Origin: Diospyros lotus
Taxonomy: Eukaryota; Streptophyta; Magnoliopsida; Ericales; Ebenaceae
Direction of reading: 5' to 3'
Length of the DNA stretch: 64,000 bases
Assembly (NCBI RefSeq): GCF_014633365.1
Contig: NC_068350.1
Coordinates: 13,865,787 to 13,929,786, forward strand
Part shown: positions 45,001 through 56,360 of the stretch, one piece after another
Numbering within the stretch: the first letter of the stretch is position 1
Layout: each line of letters starts with the position of its first letter
Notes under the pieces: model-generated
Database searches by the model: none
What the model saw: only the letters and a program-made list of their open reading frames with translations
What the model was told of the DNA's origin: nothing
Position numbers and translations under genes: made by a program

Positions 45001-47590
45001 ACAAAAATTTCGTCCTCAAAATTTGCCATATATTATAAATCTCAAAATTCCATCCTCGATATTAGCACCAAACTAATCACATAATTATGAAAGAACATAC
45101 CTCAATACCTTATTTCAGATAAACCCGTTGTAGCTCTTCACAGGTAATCACATTTCCTAAGGAAAAACTATACCGCCATAACCATCTCAAACTTAATCAT
45201 TGCTTGATCTATTCTATTCGAGGTTTCTTATAAACTATTGTTTTCTTGTTTCTTGTAGGTATTCATCACTCGATTTAACCTCAAGTTTCTATCAATTGAC
45301 TGCAATCATCTTCTAATAATGTCATATAACTATCTCATAAAGAAAATCTTTATAATTTATTGATAGATTCTATCTATCTCCAATTCTTCATTTCGTAATT
45401 TAACTTCTAATATCAATCGAAATCTAGCAATGTCTTCCAAATCTAATCATGCTAATATCCTTACATCGTCTGCACATAACATTCGTTACTTAGTCACCAT
45501 ACTAATACCTATTCATCCATATACCCATAACTTAAACAAGTCATCGCACTTTTCAAAGTGATTCTCAAATAACATTTTATATCATCAGATTAACCATTTG
45601 ATCCTCAAATTGCTCGAACTAATCCTCGAGTAATAACATTTCATATCAACTGACCCTAATCATGCTCGATTCTTTTTTTTCGGAGTTACTCAGGTCACCA
45701 ATCTTTTCTTGGACTAACCTCTTATCCCGAAATCTATCAGAACATCCGAATTTTTAGCACTTCCTAAGCTTACGGTGCTTACGACAATCAACTTTGATTT
45801 CGCATTCACCGACATGGAACCTCCTGTTCTCATCACCTTTGTTACTACCTAGCAAGCAAAATCTTGCCCTCAACATCCATCGGTGACACTCCCTACAAGT
45901 TCTCAACATTATCCTCAAGCTATCGGGGAAAATTTCAAACTCATGATTTAAGAATTAGATCCAATAAATCTTCTAAGAGCATATTCTGGTATTAATCTCA
46001 CTTTCTCACGACTACTCCTACTGTGTCCTGACATCCTGGCATCTCTGCCATTTCTTGTCTCTCTCAAGCACGCCAAAGGTTCTCACAACTATCGAGACAA
46101 CTCTCTATAGTCACACTATCAGCTCAAGCAAGTAGGTACTTAAGTCATCTACAGTACCCTAATCCTCACTGATTTTTTTTTCTTCTTGAAACTTTAAGGT
46201 TTCATCACAACTGTCTAGATTCTCTATGGTCCTTAAAACATCATTTCTTCGAGAAAATTCCTCGAAAATTCCAAACCGATTTATCTCTAAAGATCCCAAA
46301 TCAGATCATGTTAACTAGCTCCAATCATTTTCTGTAAACAACCGGACCTCAAAAACTTTCAAGGACTCTTTTTCAAATAATACTTTAAACCTCAAATAAC
46401 GATTCAGGTTCCCATACGTTTGCACAAGGCATAACTTATTCATGTGTCCCTTCTCACCAATTTTTCGAATCCCCAAGCCCACTTGGCACACTAAATCGTA
46501 AATACAAATTCTGTCACCTAGGTCTCTCATAAATGCTGGTGATCGCGTCACTGCATAGGTAGCGCCTATTAAGTTTACCATGTCTATTTCACATGTTGAA
46601 TAACTCTTACTATGCAACCCAACCATATCCTCGAGGAAAATTACAAACACGACCCGATCATGATCTTAATCAACATTACCACCCTAGATATCGAGATTAA
46701 TCTACTTCATGAGCCTCATAATGCTCATCTCATTTACCAACTCTCAAAATGACCATGAACCTAGATGCAATAAGACACCATCCACATTCAAGGCATCACA
46801 CGTTTCTTTCTCCTTAGATCGTGTTTCCACAAATACTATCCGTCTTATCCTGGGTTGATTCCCTAGGCTTTTAGCATTTTTCTACCAGCTAGTGGCACAC
46901 CTCGCACTCCAGTTCATTGGAACTTGGATCTCATTATCTTAATCAATGTTATTTTTTTCTATTCTTAGTATAGAAATATCTAAGTCTAACATCATATTTA
47001 TTTGCCTTGACCCCAAATCCTAGGGTTCTCGATCTACACATCTTATTTCTGAGGCATTAAATGATACTTATCATTCAATCCTAACTCAATAGCTAGGCTA
47101 TGTCGCATTAGACAAACTATCCATGACTCGATCAATCTTGATAACTATTAGTTTTCCTATCTATTGCGCGCAAAGATTTCGACTAATGACCTCAAATCAA
47201 CCATATCTTAATCTCTCGGATCCATAATCATGGTTACCGAGTCAACCTTACACTCAAATCATATCATCAAATCCTAACTTCAATAACTAAGTTAATCCGA
47301 CCAGCTTTTCTATCGCTTAGCAAGGTTAGATCTTCCAACTAATAACCTATAGGACTTTAATCCTTAATCCCCGAATCTTCAAATAGGGATTTCATTCTAC
47401 GAACCGTTAGTCTCTTTTCCTTTAAGTCTCAACTCGAGATTTCTACTAATTGGCTCTAACTGTACCAGATCACCGTAAGTCTCCAAGTTGTTATTCCCTA
47501 AATCTCCAAATGGCTAAGTTATGAGAATCCTTAACTAAAATAACAATTAATCTCCAAGTCAAACTTCTTTAGGTCTCCAATTATCAATTT
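45001..47590 (-). other. internal region without recognisable genes
   Basis: About 2.6 kb between polypurine tract and primer site. The longest open stretch (46315-46650, minus, 111 codons) matches no family I recognise. Apart from the pol-end phrase at its left edge I see no gag, protease, RT or integrase motif. Confidence 0.6.
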
Positions 47591-47603
47591 GCTCTGATAC
47601 CAA
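47591..47603 (-). other. primer binding site (tRNA-Met type)
   Basis: GCTCTGATACCAA on the plus strand is TTGGTATCAGAGC on the minus strand, two bases from the LTR end at 47605. Confidence 0.9.
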
Positions 47604-47604
47604 T

Positions 47605-50171
47605 TATAACGCTCCATTTTTCGAGCGCGTTATAACTTAGGATAATTTTGTGTAATTTTGTTTTTAAATACTACTAAAACTATTGCTAAACCATATCATT
47701 GCTTTTATCCATCCCAAAATTTCCATTCATCTATCTCCATTAAATGCAGAAGCTAGAATCGAACCTAATATCATAACATTAATCAAAAATCAGCTCTTAC
47801 ATCACGAGAACAAAAATTTCTCAACATGACTTAATACATAACATAAATTCTCAACTAACATTAATTTTAAATAGGGTTTTACATCATCATTTCTCAAATG
47901 TTCAGAATTCGAAGTAGCAGAACATATATACATGAGCTACATAACATACATTCAACTGATCATACAACTCATTATGCACTTTACTAAGTGCCATTACATG
48001 CCTTATTCAACCTCGTTTCTGCTACAATCTTCATCTGGAACATTTAAATATTTTAGGGGCAAAGCCCAAGTTAGATGATGAATCATCTAAGGGAACAAAA
48101 CATTTAATGCTCATGTATGTATGCAATGCACATAACATCATAACTCTCATATTTGGGTCGACTGCACCTTAAGATTACCCGTCATTTTTCCAGTCTCCCT
48201 GTCAGACTGGGGTGTATGGGTTCACCCTTGGCAAAGTAACAAAGCCAGTACCTAATCCCAAACCCATGCAACGTATGACTATGAATCTCATCATGCTCAT
48301 ATGCATATTTCATAATCAAACATATAAATGCAAACTACATGACATACTCACATCAAGGCATAACAACATGGTAAAATCATTTACTTAAAATCATATTTTA
48401 GGGTCGAACAACTTATAAACCAAACATTTTAATAAAACTAAATCCAGTTGGGAAGTACCACTTACTTTGCAAAAAGATAATTTTGCCCCTAACATAATTT
48501 TGCCTCAAAATTCGCGTTAGACTTCCAATCATACTCAATTATGAAACTTGACGTATCCTGAGTATCATAATTACTTAAGAAAATCAGATTTATAATTTTT
48601 CTAATTTCTCCCATTTTCTCCTATTATTTCCTCCAGATTATGAAATAAATAGCTTTTCATAAAATTTTCTCAATTTATCTTCACAATAATTCCTAAAACA
48701 ATATTCCTAAGCCCCATAAATTTCCTCATAATTTTCAAAATCCATATTTTATGTATTTCTCATTTTCACTTTGATTTTCAAAGCGTCTATTGCCTCAAAA
48801 ATTCATAATAAATTCCAATCATGCATTTCTCTTCCAATTTCATCATCAAAAATTCTAAAATATCATTCTCATATTTTTGAAATTTTTCAAGAAATTTTTG
48901 AAGATAACTCACCTTCCCGTAGAGCGATTCAATATTCTTTTATATTACGATGAAGCCTCGATTTGGGCATCTAACAACGCCTTCTACCACAAATTTTCAC
49001 ACAAACTACTAAACCCAGCCTATAGGATTTTTCTAGGAATTTTTTTGATATTTTTCTCTCCCTCTCTCTCTATTTTTTTTTCTTTCTTTTTTTCAAATCT
49101 CTTTCTCACTCTCAAATCTTTCTTTCAACCTTTCTCCTTCTAATTTAAGTTTTCAAACCTTTCAAGTTTCCTCTATTTATAAGAGGTTGAATTAAGCTTA
49201 ACATAATTGTAGTGACCCAATATCTTTAATTATTTTGTCACCTTTCTTAATTATTTTTCATTAAATCTAACTAAAAATCTTTAATTATTTATCCACACCT
49301 TACTTTGTCTCCCACATTTCTCAATTATTTCACCCATTATATTTGATTATTTTTCCACACCTTACTTTGTCTCCCACATTTCTCAATTATTTCACTCATA
49401 ATCTTTAATTATTTGTCCTCACCCTACTTTGTCTCCAACATTTCCCAATTATTTCACTTATTATTTTTGATTATTTGTCCACACCTTAATTTGTCTCCCA
49501 CATTTCTCAATTATTTCACCCATCATCTTTAATTATTTTGTCATCTTTCTTAATTATTTTTCACTAAATCTCACTCATAATCTTTAATTATTTGTGCACA
49601 CTCTACTTTGTCTCTAACATTTCTCAATTATTTCACTCATTATCTTTGATTATTTGTCCACATCTTAATTTGTCTCCCACATTTCTCAATGATTTCACCT
49701 ATCATCTTTAATTATTTTTTCATCTTTCTTAATTATTTTTTACTAAATCTCACTCATAATCTTTAATTATTTGTCTACACTCTACTTTGTCTCCCACATT
49801 TCTCAATTATTTCACCTACTATCTTTAATTATTTTGTCACCTTAATTATTTTTCACTAAATCTTCTTCTGAATAGATTATTCTTTTATTTAATTCATTAA
49901 TTTTAAACCTATTTTCTTAGCCTTCTAATTAGCCCATTTACTTAGTCTTTTATTTTTTTCAACTTAGCCCACTAACTCTAAGCCCATTTACTTAGTCTTT
50001 ATTTTTCCAATTTACCTCACTAACTCTAAGCCCATTTACTTAGTCTTTATTTTTCCAACTTAGCCTACTAACTCTAAACCCATTAAATTTTTTTTTCAAT
50101 TATAATCTCTAATTGATATTAAAAATAATGAAAATTAATTATTATTATTATCAAAATACTAGGATATTACA
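47605..50171 (-). repeat. 5' LTR of the 39794 element
   Basis: 2567 bp, aligning along its length with 39794-44987 minus the nested element. The inner end reads TATAAC, a change from TGTAAC. Contains a decayed double hairpin (48035-48090), a TATA-like site at 49173-49183 and the AT-rich minisatellite at 49210-49860. Confidence 0.88.
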
Positions 50172-51278
50172 GCGGCTATGTTCCGTAAATGGGGAAAGAA
50201 AATGATATCTTAAAGAGCGCCTGATGCGGGTGAGGTAGCCATAAACCCGGTAGGCAATGCTCGAGCCAATGAGTGACAAATCGATTTTGTATATATATAT
50301 ATATGTATGCATTCATGCATGTGAATAAATAGCTTTGAGAGCTAATGTGAATAAAGGGCTTGAGAGCCAATGTGAAGTATGAAGATTTATATATTCATGA
50401 GGAATGAATCGATGCATAAAATGCAAAATGGCAATGGCATTGGAATGATTTTATTAATGGGAATTAAATGGGAAATGCTACCGTATTTGGAAAGTCAGAT
50501 CTATTCCACTTGAGATTTTTCCATGCCTTAACCCTATGGCTTCATTGTTGTAGCATATGGATGCTCATATAATGGTTTTATAAATGAGAATTGAAGGATG
50601 GGTTTAAATTGTATTGGGGAGTCGGGTGTACTCTATTTTGTATCCATCCTTTCATTCGTGCTTCCGGTATTATATGTATATATATATATATATATATGTT
50701 TACTTGTCGAGCCTTATGGCTCACTTTGAAATATGGGTTTAATGATCCATAAGCAAGTGTATTCCTTGAGGATGTTGTTGTCTAGTCCAGAAGGCATGAA
50801 ACAAATAGGTATCTGGATGTTGGGTAATGGGTTTCTTTGGCTCTGAATTATTCATGCCTTCATATATAGTTCTATGGATTCTTTCCTTTGATATATACTT
50901 GCTGAGCCTTATGGCTCACATTATTTCTTCTGTCATTCCAGGTAATGGAAGATAAATATTTGTGGGGCGTGTTCAAATTAGTTGTGTACAGAGATGTCCC
51001 AGTCTCAAATATTCGTGGGTGTATGTTGAGGGCAAGAAATAGAGGGTTCATTTTATTTTAAAGCCTAAGTGCCCTTTCACTTTGAAAATGTATGGGCAAT
51101 AAGCCCAAGATGATAATGTACTGAATGATATGTAATTTATTATGACTCCTGTTGTTAGTGAGAAAATTCGAAAAAGAAATTTCTTGAAAATTTTGAGTAT
51201 TTGTATCCATCCGTAATGGACCTTCTCTCGGACTTCCTGTGCTAGCGGGAAAATTCGGGAGTGGGCCTTGATAAGAAC

Positions 51279-51610
51279 CGTGGATCCGAGATACATGTAG
51301 AAAAACTAAAAAAATGAACAGAGACTCACCGTGGATCCGATTGGCTACACGACAGAGAGATAACGGCATACGAGGGAGATATCTGTGGCGAGGGCGATGA
51401 GAGAGAGAGAGGATCGGGTGAAAGAAGGAAGAAAGTGAGAGACACAAGGGTTCAAGTGGAAGAGATAACAGAGAGGGTTTTGAAGGAGGGGGGCCGATAG
51501 TAGGCGAAGAAGGGTCGACCTTATCTGGGTCGGCTCGTTTTTTTTATTATTATTTTTTATTTTATTTTACTCATTTATTTCTTATTATTATTATTTTTAA
51601 AAAACAAAAT
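51279..51610 (-). other. gene-leader-like CT-rich DNA
   Basis: On the minus strand a CT-rich stretch (about 51520-51350) is followed by CGGATCCACGGTGAGTC (near 51325-51341), which looks like a first exon ending at a strong splice donor. In the sequence before the 31469 element inserted, this joined 31463, upstream of the LBD pseudogene. Could be its old 5' UTR or a captured leader. Confidence 0.35.
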
Positions 51611-51614
51611 TTGC

Positions 51615-51765
51615 ATAAGAAAACATTCGGATATGAACCCTACCCATTTGGATGCTAATCAACTCATTCAGATGGGAAAAAGAGGTATTCGGATATGAAG
51701 AATCCTATTCGGATATGCATAGCAGGCATCCGAATATACTAAAACAACATCTGGATATTACTTTA
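51615..51765. repeat. cluster of ATTCGGATAT motifs
   Basis: About seven copies or near variants of ATTCGGATAT on either strand (for example near 51626, 51687, 51709, 51725 and 51750) within 150 bp. It adjoins the point where the copia integrase/RT coding remnant stops. Confidence 0.7.
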
Positions 51766-53100
51766 AACTCATCTTCTAATGTTTGATCTATGGAAGTTGG
51801 CTTAACTTTAGATATGAATGCTACATTGTTGCAATATTGATGCAAGGATGCTCTAGTCCTTACACCTTGACTTGATTCTCCAATTATTTGATCTATTAGA
51901 TGATCTTGCACAAATTTATAATTCTTGGGATACATATCTAAATCATCCTTGTCTTAGAGAGGCAATTTTATAATCTTACTCTCTTTGAATTCTCTTAGTT
52001 TTCTTTCTAAAGATTTAAAGAATTTCATCATTTGAAAACACAAGCACAACTAAGTAATTCTAGAGAAATTATCTACTACAACATATAATGTTTTCCACCC
52101 AAACTTTTAGTTTGTGTGGGTTCAAATAAATCTAAGGGCGCGTTTGATAGTCTAAATTTTCCAAGGAAAATGTAATTTTTCCACCCATTTTCCAACTTTT
52201 GCCTTGTTTGATAGCATTTTTTTTCCAGGAAATTCATTTTCCCATTAAGGGTCACGTGAGGCCATTTTCCTTAAAACCATGGAAATCAAATTCTTTGGGG
52301 GGGAGGAGATGGAATTTTCCTGGCAATTGGCAATTGAGAAAGGCAGTGGGTGGGCGGCAGTGGGGATGAGGGAGAAGGGCAGTGGGTGGGGAGGGTTTGT
52401 AAATTATTTTATATTTTAATAATTAATGAATATAAATATATAAAAAGGAAATATGTCAAAAATTAAATTAGTAGTTTTATTTCTTTGAGAAAATAATTTA
52501 ATTAATTTAAAATACGTTATTATTTTAATTTTTTTGTACAAGATTTAATATTTTTAATACATTTTCACCATTGAATTCCATGGAAAATGTGTCATTTTCC
52601 ATGAAAAATAATGCCTATCAAACACGAAATGCTAGAAAAATGATCAAATTCTATGAAAAATATTACCAATCAAACACTAAAAGATGGAAAATAACATCAT
52701 TTTCTAGGTAAAATATTATACCAATCAAACAGCTTAAACTTTCAATTTCCAGGAATTCATTTTCCCTGCAATTCAATTCCTTGGAATTCATTTTCTTTCC
52801 ACTCAAATTTCACCCTTGCAATCAAACGCACCCTAAGTGAAAGAGTTGTAGAGGTTTATTGATTGATATTTCTTAGAAAGCCTAACAACTAGATCAAAAT
52901 TTCCTTGATTAGGTTTGGATTTGCATAACCTAATATATCTTTTATGCCACAAAAAAAAAAATATTATCATTCTTTACTATTAGGCATTTTTTTTTTTTTC
53001 TTTTGGGAGTGAGATCTATAGATCTCTCCCACTAGTCATGTGTGGTGAGTATCCACTATCCATATATCATTGTAGTCCTCACGCACATCTACATATTTGA
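51760..53100 (-). pseudogene. copia protease-integrase-RT start remnant
   Basis: On the minus strand near 53070-53020 the protease signature reads YMDSGYSPHMTSGRDL. Near 52940-52880 a pre-integrase phrase reads LGYANPNLIKEI. After the MITE (52833-52136) the integrase core continues with DLFEPTQTKSLGGKHY, FFKSLERKLREFKESK and, at 51930-51830, YPKNYKFVQDHLIDQIIGES then GVRTRASL, the link into RT. It stops shortly after IDQTLEDEF at about 51765. Several frame changes, non-functional. Confidence 0.75.
52136..52833. mobile_element. PIF/Harbinger (Tourist-like) MITE
   Basis: 698 bp with ends GGGCGCGTTTGATAG and CAATCAAACGCACCC, flanked by TAA (52133-52135 and 52834-52836). Terminal form and 3-bp duplication fit Tourist-type MITEs. 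Internal copies of CAATCAAACA and CATTTTCC phrases give further partial inverted symmetry. Inserted in the copia integrase, no coding capacity. Confidence 0.8.
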
Positions 53101-53799
53101 TAAAATCATGTTTTAGGTTTGGGTACCCATCTATAAATGGGTCCCTTAAATATTTCTTCATTTGGATCAAATGATTTAACTATTCTTGATGTATGTGGAT
53201 GAAGAGCAACATTTAAAATTTTGTGATCTAAGTCATTCATTGTTTGTATCACCTCTTTTGGTATCCACATTTGTACTATATTGTTTATCTTAGGTTGGGG
53301 TCTCCATCTAGGTTGTTTCCATTCTCTCTTAGGTGTTTTGTACCTTGGTTTGAGTTTTAAATTTTTCTTTAAAATTAATGTGGCTAAACTTTTCTCTATG
53401 GCTTTATTTTCTACTAATAATTTATCATTTTGAGTTTTTAATATTTTATTTTCTTCTTCAAGATTAATTAATTTATCTTCATTTTCTTTCTTGAGTTCTT
53501 GTGATTTTTCTTTTAAGTTCTTTATTTCACTCTTTAATTTTTCATTTTCTTCTTAATGATTCTTCCTGATTGTTTTTACTTCTTTTTTAATAGATATATA
53601 TTTTATATATAGTTCTTCATATGCTTTTTGTAATTCTTCTAACTCCATATCTTCTTCTTCTTCTTCTTCTTCTTCATCTTCTCTTATAGCCATGAAGCAC
53701 ATTTGTGCTTGTTCCTCTTCGGATTGAGATGAATCATCAGCATCCCATGCCGAGAAAGCATGTTTCTTTGATTTTTTAAATGTTTTCTTTTCTACTTTC

Positions 53800-54674
53800 T
53801 TTTATTTCTTATATTTCGGGCAATCAAATTGCATGTGCCCACTCTTTTTACATTTAAAGTAAGTTGGAGGTATTTTCCTACGCTTATTTTCTCTCTTTCT
53901 CATTATTCTAGCAAATGCTTTTGATAGAAGGGTTGTTTCATCCTTTTCTTCATCTTCACTAGATTCAGTTTCTTCATTTGCTTTTAAGACTAAGGTTTTC
54001 TTACCTTTTGTATATCCATTAGTCTTGTTTAATATTAACTCATGAGTTAGAAGTGTTCCTATTAATTCTTCCATCTTTAATTCTTTCAAATTTTTTGCTT
54101 GAGAAATGACAGTTACTAAAGGCTGCCAATTTACTGTTAAAGATCTAAGAATTTTCTTAATTTGATCTTCTTCTAATATTATTTTTCCTAGCATTCTAAG
54201 ATTATTTATAATCTTTTGGAATCTACCATTCATATCACTAATAATTTCATTTTGAAGTAGTTTAAATTCTTTATATTAGGACATTAAGAGATTAATCTTA
54301 GTATCATTTACTTGATCGGTACCTTCATATACTACTTCTAATTTTCTCCAAATTTCATGTGATGTAGAACAAGTAGATAATTTTTCATATTCACTAGGAA
54401 GGATTGAACAAAAAATTATGTATTTACCTTTTATGATCCATTTGGTGTTTTTTAATGTCTTCTTCATTCCAATCATTTTCTTCGATTTTAGATGTAACAA
54501 AGCCATCTCTAACTATTTTCCACAAATAATAGTCCATTGAAAATAAATATGACTCTATCCTCATTTTTCAATAAGCAAAATTTGTGCCATCAAAGAATGG
54601 TGGTCTAGAGGGTGAGCACAAATTTGTGCCATCAAAATTTGTGCCTTCAAAGCTTGGTTGAAGAATGCGGCCAT
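53800..54674 (-). pseudogene. copia gag remnant with zinc knuckle
   Basis: The minus-strand ATG at 54674 (MAAFFNQALK) leads into a gag core (FDGTNFAYWK; MESYLFSMDYYLWKIVRDG; then INLLMS and MNGRFQKIINNLRML). It ends with a CCHC-type knuckle, CKKSGHMQFDCP, near 53840. A stop and frameshift lie near 54235-54276. Downstream (53800-53150) a Lys/Glu-rich coiled-coil stretch with poly-Glu (TCT microsatellite at 53649-53690) continues toward the protease, as in SIRE-type elements. Confidence 0.8.
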
Positions 54675-55145
54675 CTAGATTTCTTCCAAGTTAAAATGTA
54701 AACTAAGAGTTTAACTATTTTAGAAGTCTGCTCTAATACCAAGCTATAGTCGAAGGACCCTTACCGTCTAGACCACCATTATTTGATGGCACAAATTTTG
54801 TTTATTGGAAAATGAGGATGGAGTCATATTTATTTTCAATAGACTATTATTTGTGAAAAATAGTTAGAGATGGCTTGTTACATCTAAAATCGGAGAAAAT
54901 GATTGAATGAAAAAGACATTAAAAACACCAAATGGATCATCAAGCTCAATACATAATTTTTTATTCAATCCTTCCTAGTGAATATGAAAAATTATCTGCT
55001 TGTTCTACATCACATGAAATTTGAAGAAAATTAGAAGTAGTATATGAAGGTACTGATCAAGTAAAGGATACTAAGATTAATCTCTTAATGTCCCAATATG
55101 AAGAATTTAAACTACTTCAAAATGAAAATATTAGTGATATGAATG
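54227..55145. repeat. inverted duplication of copia gag 5' end
   Basis: The left arm 54227-54609 and right arm 54767-55145 are about 380-bp inverted copies with few differences, separated by 157 bp that include the primer site and gag start. The right arm puts gag sequence in plus orientation between the 5' LTR and the minus-strand element. A GGGACCAA-TTG-TTGGTCCC fold-back lies at the junction with the LTR (55149-55167). Confidence 0.88.
54730..54742 (-). other. primer binding site of copia element
   Basis: Minus-strand TTGGTATTAGAGC, a one-base variant of the tRNA-Met site. It lies 56 bases upstream of the gag start, but here the inverted gag arm separates it from the LTR. Confidence 0.75.
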
Positions 55146-55157
55146 AGTGGGACCAAT

Positions 55158-56360
55158 TGTTGGTCCCTTAAAGTATGGTCACTCAAAAGGGGGGGTGAAT
55201 TGAGTGTTTAAAATTTTTTTCCCTTTTGATAAATATTATTGATATTATTTTCTTTTAATTAAATTCTTGATATTTAATTTTTAAAAAATTAAGATTTTAT
55301 AACTATCTATATGTGAATTTTGAGATTAATAAATTGCAAGTCATAAGATATAGCAAGAATAAATAAATAAGGCACAAGACAATTTATAGTGATTCGGTAT
55401 CTCCACACACACCTACTCCACTCTCCCAAGGTCTCAACCACGCTTAGGGTTCTACTAATCTCATCAAGATTTTCACACTAACTCACCTTGGAAACTAGAT
55501 ACACTCCTTATATTATAATGGGTTCTAGGAAAACCACCAACACCAAGGTTTTCTCCTTAACTTACTTTGAAAACTAGATTCACCTAGATTTTAACGATTT
55601 TAGGAAACCTATACAATCCACAATGATAATTTAATTGTTCACAAATAATTGTCCACACTTGGACACAAATAAGTAGTTAAGCATAAAATATATATGACAA
55701 TAATATTTAAATAAATAAATAAACGATGACCTTAGTTTGAATAGAGAAGATCAGATTCGGCTTTGTGATCTCTTTTTCTCCTCTTGCCTTGTGACTTTTT
55801 GGTAGATGTGCAATGAATCTTTAAGAGCTTGGGAATTAGCTTGAGAGCTTTTTGGAGCTTTTGAGTACTTTAGATAGGCAACGGTAATGTGCACTATAGC
55901 AACGGTAATGTGTACTGTAGCAACAGTCAAAATTCTAACCGTTGAGGGGCACTGTGGCGTTACTGTAGCGGTACTGTAGCAATAGTGAAAAATTAATTTT
56001 TTTGTCCAAATTTTACAAAATTATTTTTTATATATTTTAGAAATACTTTGAAAAATAATTTTAATGAAAAATAACATTTTTGAAAATACATACACTTATG
56101 AAAAAATGTTTAATATAAAAATATATTTTTAATAAAAATAATATTTTTGATAATACACATGTTATGAGAAATATTTTTTAAATTAATTAAACATAATTCG
56201 ATACTATAATTAATATATTTAATAAAAATACTTTTTTTGTTAATCACTAAAAATACTATATTTTGTATATTGAAAATTCTCTTTTTGTTAATAATCAAAA
56301 TTTAATTAATATGAGTAAGTTGGCTCAATAAGGTGGGATAGACCAGCACCCCCCAAAACA
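55158..56360 (-). repeat. copia 5' LTR (copy B)
   Basis: 1203 bp, plus strand TGTTGGTCCCTTAAAG to CACCCCCCAAAACA. Uninterrupted counterpart of the LTR at 25140-29838, showing the empty sites of both insertions there. Contains the GGGGGGTGAATTGAG stretch (55188-55203), the reverse of the AATTCACCCC end typical of SIRE-like LTRs. Confidence 0.82.

Larger units (their letters stand above)
39794..50171 (-). mobile_element. 10.4-kb LTR element with coding-poor interior
   Basis: Runs from TGTAACGCCTCG to GGATATTACA, flanked by GCGGC (39789-39793 and 50172-50176). Two LTRs of about 2.6 kb enclose a 2.6-kb interior. Orientation is minus: a reversed primer site adjoins the right-hand LTR and the polypurine tract adjoins the left-hand LTR. 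The interior has no recognisable gag or pol. A solo LTR (41936-44477) is nested in the left LTR. Ends and primer site fit chromoviruses, and it resembles a large non-autonomous derivative or one decayed beyond recognition. Confidence 0.88.
31469..51273 (+). mobile_element. gypsy chromovirus-like element, host of a three-level nest
   Basis: Two LTRs (31469-34205 and 38162-51273) bracket a 3.96-kb internal region. The element is flanked by perfect AGAAC duplications at 31464-31468 and 51274-51278. The 3' LTR is split by a 10,378-bp insertion (39794-50171). Without it the LTRs are 2737 and about 2729 bp. The first bases of the 5' LTR have decayed (TTTAACAACCC against TGTAATGACCC). The internal region has a primer site, a short gag remnant, much of pol in pieces, and a polypurine tract. 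Inserted in the upstream flank of the LBD pseudogene. Confidence 0.9.
38162..51273 (+). repeat. 3' LTR of the 31469 element, split by insertion
   Basis: Segments 38162-39793 and 50172-51273 match 31469-34205 throughout. The TG microsatellite at 38701-38724 is expanded relative to the 5' copy. The gap is exactly the 39794-50171 element plus one GCGGC duplication. Confidence 0.88.
51700..56360 (-). mobile_element. SIRE-like copia element, 3' part missing, rearranged 5' end
   Basis: Minus-strand order: LTR 56360-55158, an inverted gag segment, primer site 54742-54730, gag, protease, pre-integrase, integrase core (split by a MITE) and the start of RT near 51760. The rest of RT, RNase H and the 3' LTR are absent here. 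The LTR matches the copy at 25140-29838. Coding regions carry stops and frameshifts. Confidence 0.8.

Noticed and set aside
46315..46650. 111-codon minus-strand frame inside the coding-poor element
   Set aside because: No family recognised and no neighbouring gag or pol motif in frame. Not enough to call a gene.
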